A stretch of 64,000 nucleotides of DNA from Gammaproteobacteria bacterium (lineage in GTDB: Bacteria > Pseudomonadota > Gammaproteobacteria > Burkholderiales > Rhodocyclaceae): assembly GCA_018824085.1 (NCBI GenBank), contig JAHJHI010000046.1, positions 1-64,000 of the forward strand, written 5' to 3'. Under the pieces are notes generated by a model, which did no database searches, was not told where the DNA came from, and saw only the letters and a list, made by a program, of their open reading frames with translations. The position numbers and the translations under genes are program-made. Numbering within the stretch: the stretch's first letter is position 1; every line of letters starts with the position of its first letter. This document shows, piece by piece, positions 44,432-54,739 of the stretch.

Positions 44432-45664
44432 ATGGCTGAGACCCTGATCAAGGTCGACCTGAAGCAGTCGCCGTACGACAACGACATGGTGCACAACCGC
44501 TGGCACCCGGACATCCCCATCGTCACGTGGGTCAAGCCGGGCGACGACTTCAAGATCGAAACGTATGACTGGACCGGCGGCTACATCCAGAACAACGACA
44601 GCGCGGACGACGTGCGCGACGTCGACCTCACGACGGTGCACTTCCTGTCCGGCCCGATCGGCGTCGAAGGCTGCGAGCCGGGCGACCTGCTGGTGGTCGA
44701 CATCCTCGACATCGGCGCCAAGGAAGACAGCCTGTGGGGCTTCAACGGCTTCTTCTCGAAGAAGAACGGCGGCGGCTTCCTGACCGAACACTTCCCGCTC
44801 GCGCAGAAATCGATCTGGGACATCAAGGGCATGTTCACCGAATCGCGCCACGTGCCGGGCGTGAAGTACGCCGGCCTGATCCACCCCGGGCTCATCGGCT
44901 GCCTGCCGGACCCGAAGCTGCTCGAAGAGTGGAACAAGCGCGAGATCGACTTCATCAACACCGATCCGGACCGCGTACCGGCACTCGGCTGCCCGCCGTG
45001 CGCACCGACCGCACACATGGGCCGCCTCAAGGGCGAAGCGCGCGACAAGGCCGCGATGGAGGGCGCTCGCACGGTGCCGCCGCGCGAACACGGCGGCAAC
45101 TGCGACATCAAGGACCTGTCGCGTGGCTCGCGCATCTATTTCCCGGTCTATGTGAAGGGCGGCGGCCTGTCGATGGGCGACCTGCACTTCTCGCAGGGCG
45201 ACGGTGAAATCACCTTCTGCGGCGCCATCGAAATGGCCGGCTGGCTGCACCTGCGCGTGTCGCTGATCAAGGACGGCATGAAGAAGTACGCGGTGAAGAA
45301 CCCGATGTTCAAGCCGAGTCCGATCACGCCCAAGTACGACGACTACCTCATCTTCGAAGGCATTTCGGTCGACGAGTACGGCAAACAGCACTACCTCGAC
45401 GTGCATGTGGCCTACCGCCAGGCCTGCCTGAACGCGATCGAATACCTGAAGAAGTTCGGCTACTCCGGCGCCCAGGCCTATTCCATCCTCGGCACCGCGC
45501 CGGTGCAGGGCCACATCAGCGGCGTGGTCGACATTCCGAACGCCTGCGCAACGCTGTGGCTGCCGACCGACATCTTCGACTTCGACATCATGCCGAACGA
45601 GGCCGGGCCGGTGAAATTCCTCGACGGCAGCATCCAGATGCCGATCTCCGAAGACGTCGCCTGA
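44432..45664 (+). CDS. fmdA: Formamidase
   Basis: 410-aa acetamidase/formamidase (FmdA/AmdA) family member that hydrolyses formamide to formate and ammonia. Diagnostic parts: VDLKQSPYDNDMVHNRWHPDIP, the VGPIGVEGCEPGDLLVVDILD-type segment (FLSGPIGVEGCEPGDLL), the Cys-containing LGCPPCAPTAHMGRL and HGGNCDIKDLSRGSRIYFPV, and GDLHFSQGDGEITFCGAIE, which provide the metal and catalytic residues in this family. Length equals Methylophilus FmdA. Cytoplasmic. AAAGGAGA is the ribosome-binding site. It joins transport to ammonium release. Confidence 0.94.
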   Translation: MAETLIKVDLKQSPYDNDMVHNRWHPDIPIVTWVKPGDDFKIETYDWTGGYIQNNDSADDVRDVDLTTVHFLSGPIGVEGCEPGDLLVVDILDIGAKEDSLWGFNGFFSKKNGGGFLTEHFPLAQKSIWDIKGMFTESRHVPGVKYAGLIHPGLIGCLPDPKLLEEWNKREIDFINTDPDRVPALGCPPCAPTAHMGRLKGEARDKAAMEGARTVPPREHGGNCDIKDLSRGSRIYFPVYVKGGGLSMGDLHFSQGDGEITFCGAIEMAGWLHLRVSLIKDGMKKYAVKNPMFKPSPITPKYDDYLIFEGISVDEYGKQHYLDVHVAYRQACLNAIEYLKKFGYSGAQAYSILGTAPVQGHISGVVDIPNACATLWLPTDIFDFDIMPNEAGPVKFLDGSIQMPISEDVA

Positions 45665-45674
45665 GGACGCTGCC

Positions 45675-46004
45675 ATGCCGACCTACGACTATCAATGCAC
45701 GTCGCATGGCAGCTTCTCGGCCATGCGCAGCATCGCCCAGCGCGACGCGCCCTGCCTGTGCCCGGACTGCGGCAGCCCCGCCTCCCGCGTGCTGGTGGCC
45801 GCGCCGTCCTTCGCCGACATGCCGGGCCAGTTGCGCACGGCCCACGCCACCAATGAACGCAGCCGTCACGAGCCGAAGCTGGCCAGCCGCAGCCACGGCC
45901 CCGGCTGTTCGTGCTGCAGCGGCAAACCGAGTCGTACCACCGCCGTCGCCCGCGACGGTTCCAAAGCCTTCCCAACGAAGCGCCCCTGGATGATCAGTCA
46001 CTGA
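45675..46004 (+). CDS. fmdB: FmdB zinc-ribbon protein
   Basis: 109-aa FmdB family protein, start MPTYDYQCTSHGSFSAMRSI. The zinc ribbon uses Cys8-x2-His11 and Cys29-x2-Cys32 (DAPCLCPDCGSPASRVL); the first half-site has His where most members have Cys. The C-terminal half has a second cysteine group, GCSCCSG. FmdB is thought to regulate formamidase expression in Methylophilus and other bacteria. It starts 10 bp after fmdA, so it is in the same operon. Confidence 0.85.
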   Translation: MPTYDYQCTSHGSFSAMRSIAQRDAPCLCPDCGSPASRVLVAAPSFADMPGQLRTAHATNERSRHEPKLASRSHGPGCSCCSGKPSRTTAVARDGSKAFPTKRPWMISH

Positions 46005-46057
46005 TCACCGCAACCACAGCCCCTCAGCCCCTTTTTATCAACCCGGGAGTCAGCACC

Positions 46058-47206
46058 ATGAACAACACCACGAAAACCCGCAGCCGCCACGTCGCTCCGC
46101 GCCTCGGCGCGCTTGCGCTGGCACTTGCCGCCGCTGGCACAGCCAACGCGGGCGTCACCGTCGCCGGCCCCGGCGACAGCTACCTCACGCTCGGCCTGTG
46201 GATGCGCACGTCCTACACGAGCGCAGAGGACGCGGCACCCAACGGCAGCTCGCGCTCCAACGACTTCGCCGTCGATTCGATCCGGATCATCACCAGCGGC
46301 AAGCTCACAAAGAGCATCGGCGGCATGGTGAACTTCGAGCGCCAGTCGGACGAATCGATGCGCCTGCTCGACGTGGTGGCCCAGTTCGAACTGACGGAAG
46401 GCATCAATCTGTGGTTCGGCCGCATGCTGCCGCCGACCGACCGCGCCAACCTGGCCGGCCCCTTCTTCGCCAACGTGTGGGAATACCCGGGCGTGTCGCA
46501 GTACCCGAACGCCTTCACCGGCCGCGACGACGGTGCGCTGCTCTGGGGCAACGTGATGGACAGCAAGCTGCTGTATGCCATCGGCGCCTTCCAGGGCAAG
46601 AACCGCGGCACCGGCCTGTCCAACGATTCGGACGAGCTGCTGTACGCCGGCCGCCTCGCCTACAGCTTCCTCGACGCCGAGCCGGGCTACTACGGCACCA
46701 ACAGCTACTTCGGCGAGAAGAACCTGTTCACCGTCGGCGCCACCTTCCAGACGCAGAAGAACGGCGTGGGCACGGCGCTGGCCAAGGGCGACTACACCGC
46801 GTGGAACCTCGATGCGCTGTTCGAGACGAAGCTCGCCGGCGGCGGCGTGGTGACGCTGGAAGGCGCCTACTACGACTACGACACCGATGGCGTCACCGAC
46901 GTGGCGAACACCAATGTCCTGTGCTCGGGCATCAACAACTGCGGCGGCGCAACGGAAGGCACCGCCTACCTCGTGACCGCCGCCTACCTGATTCCGGGCA
47001 CCTACGGCATCGGCCAGTTCCAGCCCTACGTCCGCTACCAGGAGTTCGATCCGGAAGTCGGTTCGACGACCGACCAGTGGGACTTCGGCGTGACCTATGT
47101 GATGAAGGGCCACAACGCGCGCATCACCGCGGTGTACTCCGACATCGACCCGGGTGCGGCCGCCTCGACCGACAAGTTCATCGTCGGCGTGCAGCTGATG
47201 TACTGA
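46058..47206 (+). CDS. fmdC: Outer-membrane amide porin, FmdC-like
   Basis: 382-aa porin ending the operon. Signal peptide to about ANAGVT (RLGALALALAAAGTANAG), then VAGPGDSYLTLGLWMRTSY. Barrel segments match the porin at 33534: LWFGRMLPPTDRANLAGPFFANVWEYP, YPNAFTGRDDGALLWGNVMD, YGTNSYFGEKN, and the end FIVGVQLMY. FmdC of Methylophilus is a porin needed for amide uptake; the last-gene position differs from fmdC being first there. A terminator follows. Identity to the paralogue at 33534 is high across the barrel but not in signal peptide and loops. Confidence 0.85.
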   Translation: MNNTTKTRSRHVAPRLGALALALAAAGTANAGVTVAGPGDSYLTLGLWMRTSYTSAEDAAPNGSSRSNDFAVDSIRIITSGKLTKSIGGMVNFERQSDESMRLLDVVAQFELTEGINLWFGRMLPPTDRANLAGPFFANVWEYPGVSQYPNAFTGRDDGALLWGNVMDSKLLYAIGAFQGKNRGTGLSNDSDELLYAGRLAYSFLDAEPGYYGTNSYFGEKNLFTVGATFQTQKNGVGTALAKGDYTAWNLDALFETKLAGGGVVTLEGAYYDYDTDGVTDVANTNVLCSGINNCGGATEGTAYLVTAAYLIPGTYGIGQFQPYVRYQEFDPEVGSTTDQWDFGVTYVMKGHNARITAVYSDIDPGAAASTDKFIVGVQLMY

Positions 47207-47277
47207 GCAATCGACCGGGATGCGCTGACGCCATCCTGACCCTGTACGCCGGCGCCGATGCGCCAGCGCATGCTGGA

Positions 47278-47304
47278 GGGCACGCCGCGGCGTGCCCTTT
47301 TTTT
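47278..47304 (+). terminator. Intrinsic terminator of the amide operon
   Basis: GGGCACG (47278-47284) pairs with CGTGCCC (47291-47297) and is followed by seven T. It lies 72 bp after the porin stop. Confidence 0.85.
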
Positions 47305-47522
47305 GTCGGGACCGTGCCAGCCTGGGCGGTTGCGGCGAAGCGGGTCCGACGGAGCCGTCGACAGTCGCCCCCGGCCGCGCCGGACATGTGTCGGAGCGCG
47401 CTGCCGTTTCGTCAGCCATGGGTCGCCTGCGCGCCCGTCGCATTGACATCCGGGACACAGGCGGTTCAAGTCGGGGCCGTCATGTCCGATATATCGCCGA
47501 CAGCCACCCGGAACTCGCACCG
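47305..47522. other. Intergenic, no recognisable gene
   Basis: Between the operon terminator and the GGDEF-EAL gene. The sequence is open on the plus strand but has no protein-like character. No clear promoter was seen. Confidence 0.5.
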
Positions 47523-50006
47523 ATGCGATGCCACAGCTCATCAGATCAGCAGGCTGACCGGCGGCCCTGCGTCGAACCGACCCGACGGGAATCCGTCCCG
47601 GGAGCGGCGGCCCTGCGCGTGCGCACCGCGATTCAGGGTTTCTTCAGGCTCTACGATGCCGACGAGCCGCTGGCCGGTCGATACCGGGCACGGCAGATCG
47701 AAGCCGTTCTTCGCTTCACGCCGGTGGCGATGGCAATCAACGTCGCCAATGCACTGGTGGCGTCGGCAACCGCGTGGCCTTCCGGTCATCACGGCTTCCT
47801 GGTCGCCTGGACACTCGCCGTCACGCTCGCTGCCGTCCTGGGTCTGCGCGGCTGGATGCGCACGCGCGGCGAAACCCGCACCAGCGTGTCGAGCCGGGCC
47901 TTTCGCAGTGCGACGGTCCAGGCCGGCCTGTTGGCCGCGCTGTGGGCGAGTCTGGCCATCGCCCTGTTGCCGTCACAGGACGAGGCGCTCCGATTGTTCG
48001 CGGGGCTGATCACCACCGGCATGATCTGCGCGGGGGGCTTCGCGCTGTCGAACGTGCCCGGCGCCGCCACAACCTATGTCGCGGTTCTGGGCGTCGGCAC
48101 GGCGATTGCGCTGTCGCTGTCCGACATGGGTCACAAGGCCAGCGTCGGCATCTTGCTGACGGCGTACTGCCTGATCGTCATCTACAGCGCGTGGACGGCT
48201 GCACGCTCCTTTGTCGCACGTCTGGTGGCCGAAGCGAGGGCGGATCAGCAGAGCGAGGTGATCGCGCTCCTGCTGCGCGATTTCGAACACGACGCCAGCG
48301 ACATCCTCTGGGAACTCGATCGCGAGGGCCATTTCGTCCATGTATCGGAGCGGCTCGAAACCGGCCTGCACCTGGGCGCAAGCGACGTTCGGCGGCGCAG
48401 CGCCGCCTTGCTCCTGCGACATCGCCTCGGACGTTCGCCGGAGGAGCACAGACAGACCTGGCAGCGACTGCGCGCGATTTTTCTGAAACGCAGGCCATTC
48501 CGCGACGAAATCGTGCACCTGACGGGAAAGGGCGGCGTGCAAAGCTGGTCGCTGAGCGCCCGGCCCCTGTTCGACTCCGTCGGCGGGTTGTCGGGATGGC
48601 GGGGAGTGGCCAGTGAAGTCACCGCCCGGCAGATGGCCGTCGAGCGCATGGAATGGCTGGCGCACCACGATACGCTCACCGGCCTGTTCAACCGGACCTA
48701 CCTGCGCTCGGTGCTGCGCGAACTGCTGCCCTCGGCCTCCGGAAGCGGATTCGCCGTCGTCTGCTTCGACCTCGACGGCTTCAAGAAGATCAACGACACG
48801 CTGGGCCACGCCGCGGGCGACGCCTATCTCCAGGAGTTCAGCCGGCGGCTCAAGTCCAGCCTGAAACGCGAAGATATCGCCGGCCGGATCGGGGGCGACG
48901 AGTTCGCGCTGGTGCTGCCGAACATGCGCGACCGCGCACGCATCGCCACCTGCCTTGACGAACTGAACGCGAGCCTTGCCGAACCGTGCCGCATTGCCGG
49001 CCAGATCGTACCGATGAAGACAAGCATGGGGGTCGCATTGGCACCGGACGACGGGCGTGACGTCGACCGCCTGCTCGGCTGCGCCGACCTTGCCCTGTAT
49101 GTCGCCAAGCGCGACGGCGGAGCAGGCTATTGCTTCTTCGAAGCCTCGATGAGCGAGCAGGCACGCCGCCGCACCTTGCTCGAGATGGCGCTGCGCGATG
49201 CGATAGGCAAGGAACAGCTGCACCTCGCGTTCCAGCCGCAGCTGTCGCTCCAAAACAGCAGGATCAGCGGATTCGAGGCACTGCTGCGCTGGCGCCACCC
49301 GGATCTGGGCGCCATCTCTCCGGCGGAATTCATTCCCATTGCGGAAGCGACCGGGCAAATGGAACAGATCGGCAACTGGGTGCTCGAGGAAGCATGCCGG
49401 ATTGCCGCCACATGGCCGAGGGGCATTTCGGTGTCGATCAACGTTTCCGCCGTTCAACTGGGTACCGAGAGCTTTCTGGAGCAGGTACGGCGTTCGGCGG
49501 CGATTCTCCCCCCGGAACGCGTCGAGTTCGAAATCACCGAGTCGCTGCTGCTCGAGTGCACCGAATCCGCCGCGCGGCAGATGCGGGACATGCGCGCCCT
49601 GGGATATCGCATCGCTCTGGACGATTTCGGTACCGGTTACTCGGCATTGACGTACTTGCGCACCTTCTCCTTCGACACGCTGAAAATCGATCAAAGCTTC
49701 GTGCGCGACATGGGCAGGTCGGAAAAGGCGCGCGCGATCGTCGACACCCTTCTCGCGATGTCGGTATCGCTCGACATGCAGACCGTCGCAGAAGGCGTGG
49801 AAACGCTGTCCGACTTCCAGGCACTGAGGAAGAAGAACTGCTCGCAGATCCAGGGCTACCTCGTGAGCCCCCCGCTGCCCGCCGCCGATGTCCCCGGCTT
49901 TCTTGCCGCATGGCTGACGTCGCCCGCCTGTCGCGCACTGCGCGACGCACCGGGCGCGACAGGCAGGCGTGCCCTGCTGTCCGCCGGCCACGACGGACCG
50001 GACTGA
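47523..50006 (+). CDS. Membrane GGDEF-EAL protein with PAS domain
   Basis: About 827-aa c-di-GMP enzyme. An N-terminal region with several membrane helices (VAMAINVANALVASATAW; FLVAWTLAVTLAAVLGL; AGLLAALWASLAIALL; GLITTGMICAGGFALS; ASVGILLTAYCLIVIYS) precedes a PAS domain (DILWELDREGHFVHVSERL). The GGDEF domain is intact (RIGGDEFALVLP); the inhibitory I-site position reads KRED rather than RxxD. The EAL domain is intact: SGFEALLRWRHP, then FEITESLL, DDFGTGYSAL and KIDQSFV. Both synthase and phosphodiesterase activities are possible. The start is uncertain: ATG at 47523 fits protein composition best. Confidence 0.85.
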   Translation: MRCHSSSDQQADRRPCVEPTRRESVPGAAALRVRTAIQGFFRLYDADEPLAGRYRARQIEAVLRFTPVAMAINVANALVASATAWPSGHHGFLVAWTLAVTLAAVLGLRGWMRTRGETRTSVSSRAFRSATVQAGLLAALWASLAIALLPSQDEALRLFAGLITTGMICAGGFALSNVPGAATTYVAVLGVGTAIALSLSDMGHKASVGILLTAYCLIVIYSAWTAARSFVARLVAEARADQQSEVIALLLRDFEHDASDILWELDREGHFVHVSERLETGLHLGASDVRRRSAALLLRHRLGRSPEEHRQTWQRLRAIFLKRRPFRDEIVHLTGKGGVQSWSLSARPLFDSVGGLSGWRGVASEVTARQMAVERMEWLAHHDTLTGLFNRTYLRSVLRELLPSASGSGFAVVCFDLDGFKKINDTLGHAAGDAYLQEFSRRLKSSLKREDIAGRIGGDEFALVLPNMRDRARIATCLDELNASLAEPCRIAGQIVPMKTSMGVALAPDDGRDVDRLLGCADLALYVAKRDGGAGYCFFEASMSEQARRRTLLEMALRDAIGKEQLHLAFQPQLSLQNSRISGFEALLRWRHPDLGAISPAEFIPIAEATGQMEQIGNWVLEEACRIAATWPRGISVSINVSAVQLGTESFLEQVRRSAAILPPERVEFEITESLLLECTESAARQMRDMRALGYRIALDDFGTGYSALTYLRTFSFDTLKIDQSFVRDMGRSEKARAIVDTLLAMSVSLDMQTVAEGVETLSDFQALRKKNCSQIQGYLVSPPLPAADVPGFLAAWLTSPACRALRDAPGATGRRALLSAGHDGPD

Positions 50007-50088
50007 CCCGGTCCGGTCGGCGATCGCGGCACGCACGGAAGGTACCTCCGTCACCACGCTGTCACAGTGGACAGCTTCAATCGGGGGC

Positions 50089-50853
50089 GTGATCTCAAAA
50101 GAACCCATTCCGGGGGATGTCGCCCATCGGGCAGCATCTGCCGGCGCCAACCTGCGCACCGCCTGGCGCATGCTGCAGGGCATGCCGCGTGCGGACTCGC
50201 ACGCGGCGCGACTCGACGCCTTCTACGGCCCGCAGGCCGCGCACTACGACCGCTTCCGCGAACGCCTGCTGCACGGCCGTGCCGAGCTGATCGGCTCGCT
50301 GCGCCTGCCGCCCGATGCTCACGTCATCGAATTCGGCGCCGGCACCGGCAACAACCTGCGCTACTTCGGCGCCTCGGCGCGCGACTTCAGGCGGGTCGAG
50401 CTGGTGGACCTGTGCGCGCCGCTGCTCGACATCGCCCGCAGCCGCTACGCCGGCCTGCCACACGTGCATGCCGTGCATGCCGACGCCACGCGCTACCGCC
50501 CGACACAGGCCGCCGACTGCGTGCTGTTCGCCTATTCGCTGTCGATGATTCCGGACTGGCGCGCCGCACTGGTCAATGCACTCGCCTGCCTCAGACCGGG
50601 CGGCACGCTGGCCGTTGTCGACTTCCACATCGCGCCGCCGCATCCGGCGCCCGGCTTCAGCCGCCACGACTGGCTGACGCGCCAGTTCTGGCCGCGCTGG
50701 TTCGCGCACGACGGCGTGCATCTGCGCCCGCAACTGCTGCCCACGCTGTGCGCGGCCGTGCCGCTGCACGAGAAGGTCGAGTCGCGCGGCCCGGTGCCCG
50801 GCCTGCCGGGGCTGAGCGTGCCCTGGTTCCGCTTCAGCGGCGTACGCGCGTGA
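50089..50853 (+). CDS. BtaB-like class I SAM methyltransferase
   Basis: About 254-aa methyltransferase. The SAM motif I is VIEFGAGTGNNLRYFG; motif II region VELVDLCAPLLDIARSRY; the acceptor region DCVLFAYSLSMIPDWRAALVNALACLRPGGTLAVVDFH. The opening AARLDAFYGPQAAHYDRFRERLLHGRAELI resembles BtaB-type and related lipid N-methyltransferases, which trimethylate the homoserine head group. Its GTGA stop overlaps the next gene's start. No ATG fits well: GTG at 50089 is preferred because the extra N-terminal helix matches relatives; ATG at 50170 is the alternative. BtaA is not in the window, so the lipid acceptor is not certain. Confidence 0.65.
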   Translation: MISKEPIPGDVAHRAASAGANLRTAWRMLQGMPRADSHAARLDAFYGPQAAHYDRFRERLLHGRAELIGSLRLPPDAHVIEFGAGTGNNLRYFGASARDFRRVELVDLCAPLLDIARSRYAGLPHVHAVHADATRYRPTQAADCVLFAYSLSMIPDWRAALVNALACLRPGGTLAVVDFHIAPPHPAPGFSRHDWLTRQFWPRWFAHDGVHLRPQLLPTLCAAVPLHEKVESRGPVPGLPGLSVPWFRFSGVRA

Positions 50854-51662
50854 GCGTCGAGCCCAAGCGCGTACGCGCCCTCTTCCTGTCCGACATCCAC
50901 CTCGGCACGCGGGGCTGCCAGGCCGACGCGCTGCTCGATTTCCTGCGCCACTACGAGTCCGACTACCTCTATCTGGTCGGCGACATCATCGACTTCTGGG
51001 CGATGAGCCGCTCCATCCACTGGACACCGGCGCAGAACACCGTGGTGCAGAAGGTCCTGCGCCGCGCACGCAAGGGAACCAAAGTCATCTTCATTCCCGG
51101 CAACCACGACGAAGCGCTGCGCGAGTACGCGGACACCGTGTTCGGCGACATCCCGGTGCATCTCGACTACACCCACGTGGCGGCTGACGGCAGGCGCTAC
51201 TGGCTGGTGCACGGCGACGACTTCGACCAGGTCACGCGTCATCACAAATGGGTCGCCGTGCTGGGTGACGTTGCCTACAACACGCTGGTGCGCATCAATT
51301 CATGGATGTCCTGGGCACGGCGCCGGCTCGGCATCGCCGGCTACTGGTCGCTGGCCGGCTACGCCAAGCGCAAGGTGAAGAGCGCAGTCAGCTTCATCTA
51401 CGACTTCGAGGACTCGGTGATGCACGAAGCGCGCACGCGCGGCGTGGATGGCGTCATCTGCGGCCACATCCACGCGGTCGCCCTGCGCGAGGTGCAGGGG
51501 CTCACCTACATGAACTGCGGTGACTGGGTGGACAGCTGCACCGCCATCGTCGAACACGCGGACGGGCGCTTCGCCATCCTTGACTGGGGCGAGGAGCTGC
51601 GGCGCGCCGGATCGCGCGCCGTCACCGTGCCGCAACTGGAAGAGGAAGCGCTGGAGAGCTGA
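50850..51662 (+). CDS. PlcP-like metallophosphoesterase (LpxH-related), likely phospholipid headgroup hydrolase
   Basis: 270-aa calcineurin-like phosphoesterase. Metal ligands are in LFLSDIHLGTRG, LVGDIIDFWAMS, FIPGNHDEALREYADT, VHGDDFDQVTRHHKW and VICGHIHAVALREV, GDWVDSCTAIVEH. Databases often name such proteins UDP-2,3-diacylglucosamine hydrolase (LpxH), but the opening LFLSDIHLGTRGCQADALLDFL and the SIHWTPAQNTVVQKVLRRARKG segment fit the PlcP group, which releases diacylglycerol from phospholipids during phosphate starvation. GTG at 50850 shares GTGA with the upstream methyltransferase, so the two are co-translated and probably act in one pathway. Confidence 0.7.
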   Translation: MSVEPKRVRALFLSDIHLGTRGCQADALLDFLRHYESDYLYLVGDIIDFWAMSRSIHWTPAQNTVVQKVLRRARKGTKVIFIPGNHDEALREYADTVFGDIPVHLDYTHVAADGRRYWLVHGDDFDQVTRHHKWVAVLGDVAYNTLVRINSWMSWARRRLGIAGYWSLAGYAKRKVKSAVSFIYDFEDSVMHEARTRGVDGVICGHIHAVALREVQGLTYMNCGDWVDSCTAIVEHADGRFAILDWGEELRRAGSRAVTVPQLEEEALES

Positions 51663-51692
51663 CACCGCACCCGTTGCGGTGCGCGGTGTCAG
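51661..51692. terminator. Hairpin after PlcP-like gene
   Basis: TGACACCGC (51661-51669) pairs with GCGGTGTCA (51684-51692), and inner bases ACC/GGT extend it with a small bulge. It contains the stop codon and sits before the convergent hmp gene; no T run. Confidence 0.5.
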
Positions 51693-51702
51693 GCCTTCGG
51701 CG

Positions 51703-52884
51703 TCAGGCTTCGAGCGCCGATGCGGGCCCGAAGAACTCGTAGTGCGCCTGACCGGCCGGCACGCCCAGATCGCCCAGCAAGGATTTCACCCTCGCCATGA
51801 AGGGCTTGGGCCCCAGGAAGTAGGCGTCAAGCCCGTGCCCTTCCGGCAGCCAGCCCGCCAGATGTTCGCGCGTGATGAAGCCCTCGCCGTGCGCGCTGTC
51901 CTCGGTGCGCGGCTCGCTGTAGACGTAGAAGCGCTTCAGTTTCGGGTGGCGTTCGGCCAGTGCGTCCACCCAGTCGCGGAACGCATGGACGCCGCCGTGG
52001 CGCGCGCAGTGGATGAAATGCACGTCGCGCCCGTCGTCCAGCGCCTGCTGCAGCATGGGCAGCGCCGGCGTGATGCCGACACCGGCCGTGATGAAGGCGA
52101 CCGCCCGTCCGGTATCGCGCAGCGTGAAGTCACCGCTCGGCGCGAACAGCTCCAGCGTGTCGCCCTCGACCACCACGTCATGCAGGTGGCCGGACACCCG
52201 CCCGCCCGGCTCGCGCTTGACGCTGATGCGGTAGTCGCGCCCGTTCGGCGCGGCCGACAGCGAATAGTTGCGGCGCGTCTCCTCGCCATCGATCACCACC
52301 CGCAGGCCGATGTACTCGCCCGCCTTGTGGCGCAACACCGGTGCGCCATCGACCGGCACCAGGTGAAAGGACGTGATTTCGTCGCTCTCGCGCACCTTGC
52401 GTTCGACACGGAAGGCACGCACGCCACGCCAGCCGCCATCGGCGTGTTCGTGCGACGCATAGACCGCCTCCTCGGCACCGATCAGCAGATCGGCCAGCTG
52501 GCCATAGGCGGCGCCCCAGGCTTCGATGACCGCATCCGTCGCGATGTCGGCGCCCAGCACCTCGCGGATCGCGCGCAGCAGGCAGCTGCCGACAATGGGG
52601 TAGTGCCCGGGCAGCACCTGCAGCGACACGTGCTTCTGTACGACCTGTCCGACCAGCGGCCCGAGCGCTTCCAGACGATCGATGTTCTTTGCATACATGA
52701 GCACGCCATTGGCCAGCGCGCGCGGCTGGTCGCCACTCGCCTGATGTGCCTGATTGAACAAGGGGCGCACTTCCGGGTATTCGTCAAGCATGACGCGGTA
52801 GAAGTGCGTGGTCAGCGCCTCGCCGCCTGTCTCCAGCAGCGGCACGGTGGCCTTGATGATGGCGCGGTGTTCCGGGCTCAGCAT
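51703..52884 (-). CDS. hmp: Flavohaemoglobin, nitric oxide dioxygenase
   Basis: 393-aa Hmp. The globin domain (1-135) has the haem-ligating His85 in VVQKHVSLQV, with the Tyr29/Gln53 pocket in HFYRVMLDEYP and ASGDQPRALANG. The FAD domain has RRNYSLSAAPNG; the NAD(P)H domain has AFITAGVGITPALPML and FLGPKPFM. It converts NO and oxygen to nitrate. AGGAGA is its ribosome-binding site. Regulation by the divergent NorR through a sigma-54 promoter is clear from sites in the gap. Confidence 0.94.
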   Translation of the reverse strand: MLSPEHRAIIKATVPLLETGGEALTTHFYRVMLDEYPEVRPLFNQAHQASGDQPRALANGVLMYAKNIDRLEALGPLVGQVVQKHVSLQVLPGHYPIVGSCLLRAIREVLGADIATDAVIEAWGAAYGQLADLLIGAEEAVYASHEHADGGWRGVRAFRVERKVRESDEITSFHLVPVDGAPVLRHKAGEYIGLRVVIDGEETRRNYSLSAAPNGRDYRISVKREPGGRVSGHLHDVVVEGDTLELFAPSGDFTLRDTGRAVAFITAGVGITPALPMLQQALDDGRDVHFIHCARHGGVHAFRDWVDALAERHPKLKRFYVYSEPRTEDSAHGEGFITREHLAGWLPEGHGLDAYFLGPKPFMARVKSLLGDLGVPAGQAHYEFFGPASALEA

Positions 52885-52951
52885 TGAAATCTCCTGTTTT
52901 GTGGTCGCCGGTTCGCACGGCAGTCCCGTAGAGCGCGAACATCATTCATAC

Positions 52952-52966
52952 TCAACAAACGTGCCA
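52952..52966 (-). promoter_or_regulatory. Sigma-54 promoter of hmp
   Basis: On the minus strand the sequence reads TGGCAC-GTTTG-TTGA, matching the -24/-12 consensus except the final base (TTGC expected). It is about 68 bp before the hmp ATG. Its partner activator NorR binds at the three sites at 53008-53062. Confidence 0.7.
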
Positions 52967-53007
52967 GAATAAAAACACAAACATATCAACAATCTAAAAA
53001 CACTAAT

Positions 53008-53057
53008 GTCAAAATGACTACACTCAAAAACGGTCATTCCGACAACTCGACGTCACA

Positions 53058-53062
<5 letters not shown>
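53008..53062. promoter_or_regulatory. Three NorR binding sites (GT-N7-AC)
   Basis: Three copies of the NorR core occur: GTCAAAATGAC (53008-53018), GTCATTCCGAC (53033-53043) and GTCACAATGAC (53052-53062). The first is a perfect palindrome apart from its central AAA. The last overlaps the norR start codon, suggesting autorepression. The centre-to-centre spacing is 25 and 19 bp. E. coli NorR needs three such sites to activate norVW. Confidence 0.8.
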
Positions 53063-54587
<1,525 letters not shown>

Positions 54588-54673
54588 GCATCTGCCTGCC
54601 GGCTTGACCGATTACCGACAGGAAACTAAGATTCTTGCCACACAACTTCGCAGCCCGTCCGGTGCTGCGCGGA

Positions 54674-54718
54674 GACGGGACGGCCCGTCCTCCTTCCATG
54701 CATTGCGGGGACGACCCC
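54674..54718 (+). ncRNA. Guanidine-II riboswitch (mini-ykkC)
   Basis: Two short hairpins with ACGR tetraloops: GACGGG-ACGG-CCCGTC (54674-54689) and CGGGG-ACGA-CCCCG (54706-54719), joined by 16 nt. That is the architecture of the guanidine-II class, two hairpins with ACGR loops that dimerise on binding guanidinium and free the ribosome-binding site. The site GCGGAG follows about 6 nt later and is 8 nt before the start codon of the SMR exporter. Confidence 0.85.
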
Positions 54719-54739
54719 GAATATCGCGGAGTCTGATCC

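Noticed and set aside
47973-50183. About 736-codon open frame opposite the GGDEF-EAL gene
   Set aside because: Shadow frame; the sense strand has intact GGDEF and EAL motifs.
50850-51662. Annotation as LpxH of lipid A synthesis
   Set aside because: The opening motifs and the coupling to a lipid methyltransferase fit PlcP better, although the fold is shared; kept as related, not as primary call.
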